Below are positions 32,201 through 36,006 of a DNA stretch of 36,006 nt, piece after piece. The stretch spans positions 1 through 36,006 of IMG/VR virus record IMGVR_UViG_3300003324_000504. One strand, written 5' to 3'. The notes under the pieces were generated by a model, which worked only from the letters and a program-made list of their open reading frames with translations, had not been told where the DNA came from and ran no database searches. How positions within the stretch are numbered: the stretch's first letter is position 1; every line of letters starts with the position of its first letter. A program made the position numbers and the translations under genes. This DNA comes from a virus.

Positions 32201-35142
32201 CGCAGAGTTACAGCCTCACAATTGCCGCTCCGCCGCCGCCCTTAGCCATTGCTACGACCTCGCCGCTTCCCGATGGAACGGTGAATCAGTCTTACTCCAC
32301 GACCATGAACGCTACGGGCGGAACTGCGCCGTACTTCTGGTCTATAACTTCAGGTGCGCTCCCAGCAGGATTGAGTCTCAATTCCTCTACTGGTGCGATC
32401 ACCGGAACGCCGACAACCGCCGGGACTTCCACGCCAACGATTCAGGTGACGGACAGTCTCGGCGCAACGGCTTCCGGCTCATTCTCTATTACGGTTTCCT
32501 GTCCCGCGCTGAGTTTGACGAGTGCAGTAACTCTCCCACAGGGAACGCAGAATTCCCCATATAGCTTCCAGTTCACGGCTTCTGGCGGAATTGGGCCGTA
32601 CACCTTTACGCTGGTAAGCGGCACTCTGCCAACCGGAGTAACGCTGAGTTCGGGCGGACTGCTCTCAGGGACACCCACAAACAGCGGAACGTTTGGTAGT
32701 CTGGTCGTAAAGGTAACCGACTCATGCTCAACTCCGCAGAATCAGCAAAACACATTCACGCTAACGATAGTTCCTGCCACACCACCGTTACAGATCACAA
32801 CGACCAGCCCGCTCCCATCGGGTACGCAGAACGGGTCGTATTCCACGACAATGTCTGCAACAGGAGGAACCCCGCCCTACACTTGGTCCATAACTGTGGG
32901 GACACTGCCTACAGGTTTAACACTTCACGCCGCGACGGGAGTAATTGACGGAACTCCGACCGGAACCGGCACTAGCACTATCACAATCCAAGTCACTGAC
33001 TCAGTTCCCGCGAACGCCTCCGGTTCATTCTCAATCACAATTAATCCCGCATCGGGAGCGGACAACCGCTACTGCAATCCGAATGGAACGTGGATTGGCG
33101 CGACTACCGATGATGTAGCCGCTTTGCCTACGGCTTGCAACTACACGCCGCTCTCGGCAACTCCGGCAAGTGGGCCGACTAAGACCGTCTGCGCTTCGGG
33201 CTGCGACTTTACAACCGTCAATGCTGCACTGACAGCGGCATCTTGCGGCTGGATTATACAAGTCAAGGCTCTTAGCGGAACCTCGCAGGCTACATATAGT
33301 GGTTTTACACTTCCAGCAAAGTCTTGCACTGCTTCTAACTGGATCATCATTGAAACCGACAAGATCAATGCGGCAGGCATGGCTCCCGAAGGTACGAGAA
33401 TTACGCCTGCTTATGTCGGAATCCCGTCACTGCCTGGACGCCCACCGTATGGCCAGCCTTCGACTGGAGCGGGAATCTTCCTGCCGAAGATCATCTGTGG
33501 CGCGTCGAATTGCATTGACCGTGCAACCAACGCAAATTTCTACCGTCTGATCGGACTAGAAGTCACGACCAACTCCGGCGTGACTGTTACGGATATTACA
33601 CGCACCACGAATACAGACAACATCACATGGGACCGGATTCTGATTCACGGCGGCAACTCCGCAACGGGGCAATCCCGCGACAACGTTACCCGTGCCTTCG
33701 ACTGGCAGCAGAGCACTCACCAGTCTCTGATTGATTCGTACTGTTACGACATCCATACAGCGAACCCAGGATCGCAGTGCTTGAACATGGGTGGAATTTC
33801 GAGCACAACGGAAGGCCCGTTCAAGCTCGTCAATAACTTCCTCGAAGCAGCGGACTCTTTCAGTGCCGTAGGAGGCGGTGGAGTTGGGACCACTACCAAG
33901 ACTCCGCAGAATTTCGAGATTCGGCGCAACCATTTCTGGAAGCCCTTGTTCTGGAAGTCGAATGACCCGACCTACTTCGGGACAAAGTTCACTATCAAGA
34001 ATTGCATTGACTGGAAGAACGCACAGAAAGCCATTTTTGAGGGGAATATTTGCGAGAACTCATGGGGACAACAGGGCGATCAGCCCGGACCTCTGGCAGA
34101 GTGGGGAGCCAAGAATCAGTCATCCTTCACCAGCGGAACTGCGACATCGAGCGGGAACACACTGACGGCGAAGACCGGCACGTTTCCTGCTTCGGTTGTC
34201 TCTCCGAACTGCGCTACACCGAATCAGTGCGTCGTGAAGTTCAACGGAGTCAAGTACAAGGCCCAGACACGGATTGACTCAACTCACGTCACCGTTTCCC
34301 CGACTCCGCCGACTACCACTAGCCCAGCATCGTTCACGGCTTACGCGCCCGGCCTGAATCCGAACGCCACGGTTGCGGACATCACCATCCGCTACAACAT
34401 CTTCCGTCATGGCTCCCGTTGTTTGGAAATGTTCTCGGCGGGTTCGGACGGAAACGATGTTGGATTATTCACAGGCCGATTCTCCGTCCATGACAACGTT
34501 TGCGATGACATTGACGGATTCAAGTGGAACCTCTCTAGCGGGGCCTGCTGCGGCTGGTCGGTAGGAATTTATGTGGACAACGAATTCCCTTCGCCGAAGT
34601 ACATGGACAAACTAACGTTCAATCACAACACAATCCTTACTCATTTGACGGGCGGGAGCGTGGGTTCCGGGCCTTCGCTTGGCTTTGGTTCGCAGACCAG
34701 TTCGACGGGATGGATTGGACATCTCAAGTTCACAAACAACATCAGCGCAGCAGGTTTAGGAAGGGCTGCTACTGGAGTGTGTACAGGCTCAAGCACGGCC
34801 CTCGGCAACTTGCAATGCTGGGACAAGCTGAACGGAATCGCGCAGAATACTTTCTGTTTCGACACAAACGCGCTAGCGACTACTACACTTGGAAGCCCGT
34901 CGGGAACGGCCAACGATCCACCCTACCCTGCCGCCGGAGATTCGCACGGCTGCGGATTCGTGACTACCGGCAACTCACTTCCGGCAAGCTACGCAGCAAT
35001 CGGCTTCACGAATCTGAACGGAGCAAATGGCGGGAACTACCTATTGCTGAATACAAGCCCGCTCCACAACGCAGGCTCAGACGGCTTAGACCTCGGTGCG
35101 AACATCAATTTGGTTAATACCGCCACTGCGGGAGTCAATTGA
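29215..35142 (+). CDS. Giant lipoprotein-like fibre/adhesin with Ig repeats and beta-helix, 1975 aa
   Basis: The start MKKLLPLLLILSGCVHSQQV is a type-II (lipoprotein) signal with lipobox LSGC (Cys14). Residues about 39-1277 hold eleven He_PIG-type Ig-like repeats of about 88-90 residues (LPxGLxLxxxxGxxxGTPT core); even repeats begin with CP and contain DSC, odd ones do not. Repeat 5 is split by a roughly 240-residue Trp/Cys-rich insertion (residues 432-673). Residues about 1278-1975 look like a right-handed beta-helix (NNFLE, RRNHF, EGNICEN, FNHNTILTH rungs), as in tailspikes and polysaccharide-degrading enzymes. No clear active site is assigned. It may be a receptor-binding spike or a host-surface adhesin. 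No ribosome site precedes the ATG. Confidence 0.75.
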   Translation: MKKLLPLLLILSGCVHSQQVKLGGTGGAGGTAGFQTSSSRLVITVQSLPDATANSAYSQTLTAVNGANPLPWSVLLGSLPPGLTLNSATGAISGTPTTPGNYSFTILVTDSTSPTAKTATQDLSIAVNCPGLSITSPTVLPPAAQGTDYKFQFTSAGGLGSITWTSTGTLPTGITLSAGGLLSGTPSVAGTFTPTVSAIDSCPLTAQTASNQFSLLVNSSVLITTTSPLPDGTAGSAYSVQFAASGGTAPYTWTNTGSLPTGLSLASDGTLSGTPTVSGTFTFVINVADSGSGTNSAVFTITINCPPLSVVTSTVPNGVQGQPYSAQLVPAGGFGTKTWAATGTLPTGVTLSTAGLLSGTPTTTGTFDFTATVTDSCTSVQTASQDFTVTISPGLQITTTSPLAQAVQGQAYNATMTATGGTPPYQWTVPASPVPAGAEDILTYALMPVGTRSNFHLSATGLYKAFRLDAGLFWWMKNSQGFPSDGEVYDGSSVNQWFTEMDSSQDAACQAEGWPNCFNDPEAYKRYQTPVSLWARYHVPGATDTIVNPGPNLYDLTTNCGADNQTPIDNKTVIGTLTGPFTDVTWQTTYGGNIPDNTPYLLAQKWIKCTGNTANTCTNEEDYWLVKGYGQARWCPKTWNGTTFVTGTCTTQTNVVAGGAPVPNFACKVPTIPISGNLPPGVTSTSAPQMDLAANTGVISGTPSQSGTYGMTVQVQDAAGTITQGNFTLNVTCPALSILSTSPLPLATQGQAYSFTFLPAGGVAPIVWTKAGGSLPAGLSISAAGVLSGTPTQTGVFLFSVQAQDSCAPTGQRQQQNYSLSVQANSGPLTIQTASPLQGATEGSAYSQQITATGGTTPYTFTISAGAIPAGMTFSSAGLLSGTPTTVQNANFTVRVTDALSGTTTKAFTLAVSCPALSLVSTSPLPNGLENTAYSFQFQASGGILPYTFTRTAGSFPAGLSLSTAGALTGTPTANGAFSATVQVADSCVATPQTASQSYSLTIAAPPPPLAIATTSPLPDGTVNQSYSTTMNATGGTAPYFWSITSGALPAGLSLNSSTGAITGTPTTAGTSTPTIQVTDSLGATASGSFSITVSCPALSLTSAVTLPQGTQNSPYSFQFTASGGIGPYTFTLVSGTLPTGVTLSSGGLLSGTPTNSGTFGSLVVKVTDSCSTPQNQQNTFTLTIVPATPPLQITTTSPLPSGTQNGSYSTTMSATGGTPPYTWSITVGTLPTGLTLHAATGVIDGTPTGTGTSTITIQVTDSVPANASGSFSITINPASGADNRYCNPNGTWIGATTDDVAALPTACNYTPLSATPASGPTKTVCASGCDFTTVNAALTAASCGWIIQVKALSGTSQATYSGFTLPAKSCTASNWIIIETDKINAAGMAPEGTRITPAYVGIPSLPGRPPYGQPSTGAGIFLPKIICGASNCIDRATNANFYRLIGLEVTTNSGVTVTDITRTTNTDNITWDRILIHGGNSATGQSRDNVTRAFDWQQSTHQSLIDSYCYDIHTANPGSQCLNMGGISSTTEGPFKLVNNFLEAADSFSAVGGGGVGTTTKTPQNFEIRRNHFWKPLFWKSNDPTYFGTKFTIKNCIDWKNAQKAIFEGNICENSWGQQGDQPGPLAEWGAKNQSSFTSGTATSSGNTLTAKTGTFPASVVSPNCATPNQCVVKFNGVKYKAQTRIDSTHVTVSPTPPTTTSPASFTAYAPGLNPNATVADITIRYNIFRHGSRCLEMFSAGSDGNDVGLFTGRFSVHDNVCDDIDGFKWNLSSGACCGWSVGIYVDNEFPSPKYMDKLTFNHNTILTHLTGGSVGSGPSLGFGSQTSSTGWIGHLKFTNNISAAGLGRAATGVCTGSSTALGNLQCWDKLNGIAQNTFCFDTNALATTTLGSPSGTANDPPYPAAGDSHGCGFVTTGNSLPASYAAIGFTNLNGANGGNYLLLNTSPLHNAGSDGLDLGANINLVNTATAGVN
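29330..33045 (+). repeat. Eleven tandem Ig-like domain repeats (about 265 bp each)
   Basis: Coding repeats of about 88-90 codons each, with conserved stretches such as GGTxPYTWT, LPTGLSL and LSGTPT. Repeats alternate between a Cys-bearing type (2, 4, 6, 8, 10) and a Cys-free type. Repeat 5 is interrupted at 30508-31233 by a different domain. DNA identity between repeats is moderate by eye, so they are old duplications rather than recent slippage. Confidence 0.85.
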
Positions 35143-35384
35143 GCATTTGGGATAAGCTGACCCGCCGCGAGTTGGTTCTGGCGGAACTTCTAGTAAGCGG
35201 CACCAAGCCAGTAGATATGCACAAGGGACTTGGCATCACTCCCCGCACAGTGAAAGACGTATTGAAACGAATGTACTGTAAGGCGAGAATTTTCTCAGGC
35301 GTGAAGCATGTCCGCCTAGCTGTGGAGTTGACGTATGAGCGGTATCCGCATTTGCGGCCTAGCTTCTCTCGTCCTACTGACTAG
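35139..35384 (+). CDS. LuxR-type HTH protein, 81 aa (TTG start)
   Basis: The protein is a bare GerE/LuxR-type DNA-binding domain. LTRRELVLAELLVSGTKPVD (residues 7-26) is helix 1-2, and MHKGLGITPRTVKDVLKRMY (27-46) contains the recognition helix with the family's LGIxxRTVKxxLxxxY pattern; there is no receiver or autoinducer domain. TTG 35139 overlaps the fibre stop, and GGAG (35131-35134) supports it. Its TAG (35382-35384) lies inside the right copy of the 39-bp inverted repeat, and its 3' end overlaps the lipoprotein gene. It could regulate the late or lysis genes; the target is unknown. Confidence 0.8.
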   Translation: MSIWDKLTRRELVLAELLVSGTKPVDMHKGLGITPRTVKDVLKRMYCKARIFSGVKHVRLAVELTYERYPHLRPSFSRPTD

Positions 35385-35559
35385 CTGTTCCGCTCCCAAG
35401 CGCAACGTGAACTACATAGTCGCGCCTGAATGCCTAACGGCCCACATACGCTTACAGAACTGCGATACGCAAGAGCCGCCGAATTGCAAGAAGGTGATTG
35501 TGCCAATCAAGAAAGGGTGTGAAGAACTCGATTTACGGGGAACCCATGATACTCATTGA
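35335..35559 (+). CDS. Small lipoprotein, possible o-spanin-like, 74 aa
   Basis: MSGIRICGLASLVLLTSC (residues 1-18) is a lipoprotein signal with lipobox LTSC and Cys18 as the lipidated residue. The mature part is about 57 residues with five more Cys (PECLTAH, QNCDTQ, PNCKKV, KGCEEL). Position beside a small membrane protein and a peptidase suggests a lysis-cassette lipoprotein (outer-membrane spanin-like), although it lacks the proline-rich character of Rz1. The right copy of the 39-bp inverted repeat covers codons from Thr16 to Val29. Inversion would replace its first 15 residues by another frame (MAGPDSTKSLLAL), still in phase. Confidence 0.65.
   Translation: MSGIRICGLASLVLLTSCSAPKRNVNYIVAPECLTAHIRLQNCDTQEPPNCKKVIVPIKKGCEELDLRGTHDTH
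35380..35418 (+). repeat. 39-bp perfect inverted repeat, right copy
   Basis: Exact reverse complement of 28210-28248. It includes the stop of the LuxR-type HTH gene (35382-35384) and encodes TSCSAPKRNVNYI of the lipoprotein. Inside it, 35387-35394 and 35399-35406 form an imperfect dyad (GTTCCGCT and AGCGCAAC, one mismatch) around a four-base centre. Confidence 0.95.
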
Positions 35560-35740
35560 GGAAGGGCCGGTAACGATAACACTCCATGCGGCAAGTTTTG
35601 GCGGCATCATTTTCATAGCAGGAATTCTTCTCCGCGAACACAAAGTGTGGATTCGCATCAAGGACCGCATCAACCAACTCTGGAAAGACCGCTGCGATGA
35701 GCGCGGGGACAATTACGTTCCATTAGAAAATGGCCGATAG
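35546..35740 (+). CDS. Small single-helix membrane protein, 64 aa (holin candidate)
   Basis: ATG 35546 has ACGGGGAAC upstream and overlaps the end of the lipoprotein gene; the longer frame to 35498 is not preferred because of this spacing. Residues 12-29 (HAASFGGIIFIAGILLRE) form one membrane helix, and residues 30-64 are charged and basic (HKVWIRIKDRINQLWKDRC). With the peptidase directly downstream, a class III-type holin is possible, but the small size leaves other small membrane proteins open. Confidence 0.55.
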   Translation: MILIEEGPVTITLHAASFGGIIFIAGILLREHKVWIRIKDRINQLWKDRCDERGDNYVPLENGR

Positions 35741-36006
35741 AGTTGTACGGGTTAAGGACGGCGTGGAGTTCGCCAAGATCGCCCCTGCCGGATTCCGCAT
35801 TCTGGAAGCGATAAGCAAGACTGCGCGAACTCTTGGCGTTGATTTAACCATCACTTCGGGGACCGACGGACTTCACTCAGGGCCAGACGATCCCCACCAT
35901 CGCGGCGAAGCCTATGACGTGCGAAGTCAAGATTTAGGCGCAACCAAGCCTGTCGTGCTGAATTGCTTTCTCTCGCTTCTTCCCCAGACTCAATTCTTCT
36001 GCTTCC
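35730..36006 (+). CDS. M15-like zinc peptidase endolysin (partial, cut by window end)
   Basis: ATG 35730 overlaps the membrane-protein gene. The visible 92 residues begin MADRVVRVKDGVEFAKIAPA and include a VDLTITSGTDGLHSGPDDPH stretch followed by HRGEAYDVRSQ. The H49 ... H57-x-G-x-A-x-D63 pattern matches the metal-binding motif of VanY/L-alanyl-D-glutamate-type (M15) peptidoglycan peptidases used as phage endolysins. The second half, with the third zinc ligand, is outside the window. Its place after a lipoprotein and small membrane protein fits a lysis cassette. Confidence 0.7.
   Translation, partial: MADRVVRVKDGVEFAKIAPAGFRILEAISKTARTLGVDLTITSGTDGLHSGPDDPHHRGEAYDVRSQDLGATKPVVLNCFLSLLPQTQFFCF

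Noticed and set aside
31632-32564. Long 310-codon alternative frame within the Ig array
   Set aside because: It is a +1 shadow of a repetitive, GC-biased coding region, with Arg/His/Ser-rich composition and no start signals.
29330-33045. CRISPR array or non-coding satellite repeats
   Set aside because: Repeats are about 265 bp, in frame, diverged and encode Ig-like domains; there are no short direct repeats with unique spacers.
10-36006. Integrase, invertase, replication, tRNA or tape-measure genes
   Set aside because: Looked for as context for the inverted repeats and phage type, but no convincing candidate is present in any frame.

Overview
The window is a near-continuous stretch of a tailed-phage (or prophage) late region. 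Almost all genes are on the + strand, packed tightly with ATGA, GTGA and TAATG stop/start overlaps. The order small terminase, large terminase, portal, scaffold, coat, head-completion/adaptor, large tail-hub-like protein, three low-complexity/helical proteins, then fibres resembles P22-like podoviruses. No tail-tube, sheath or tape-measure gene is visible. The host is inferred to be an Acidobacteriota-like Gram-negative, because the fibre-like proteins carry tandem putative-Ig (He_PIG-type) repeats of the kind common in secreted acidobacterial proteins. That host call rests on family knowledge, not on a marker gene.

Layout. 10-2296: eight small, translationally coupled ORFs, mostly membrane or exported proteins, ending in a Fis-type HTH protein. 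2297-3239: a loosely coding patch with two minus-strand gene remnants (an AAA-ATPase N-terminus and a short basic protein C-terminus) and candidate divergent promoters. 3240-16013: packaging and head genes, including the overlapping terminase pair, a Sec-signal protein, several very short genes (some below 60 codons), portal, scaffold, coat with a strong terminator, and connector proteins. 16013-23900: tail-hub-like protein, FN3-like protein, GNAT-like protein and three candidate internal/ejection proteins, one with a KTSC domain. 24033-35142: three large proteins with signal peptides (832, 562 and 1975 aa), interrupted by a minus-strand acyltransferase-3 gene. 35139-36006: LuxR-type HTH, small lipoprotein, small membrane protein and a truncated M15-like peptidase, probably a lysis cassette.

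The most striking structure is a perfect 39-bp inverted repeat (28210-28248 and 35380-35418). It bounds a 7.2-kb unit holding the acyltransferase and the 1975-aa fibre, which are head-to-head with start codons overlapping in a single CATG. The stop codons of the 562-aa, acyltransferase and HTH genes lie in or at the edge of the repeats, and the lipoprotein frame crosses the right copy. Inverting the unit would leave every reading frame open, giving the lipoprotein an alternative N-terminus. This is what an orientation switch between fibre and surface-modifying enzyme would look like, although no recombinase gene is in the window and a one-off rearrangement or assembly error is possible.

How the genes may work together: terminase, portal, scaffold and coat build and fill the head; connector, hub and ejection-type proteins finish the virion; fibre-like proteins (oddly, with Sec or lipoprotein signals) deal with the host surface; the acyltransferase could alter that surface in a lysogen; the last genes probably lyse the cell. 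No integrase, replication gene, tRNA or CRISPR array was seen.
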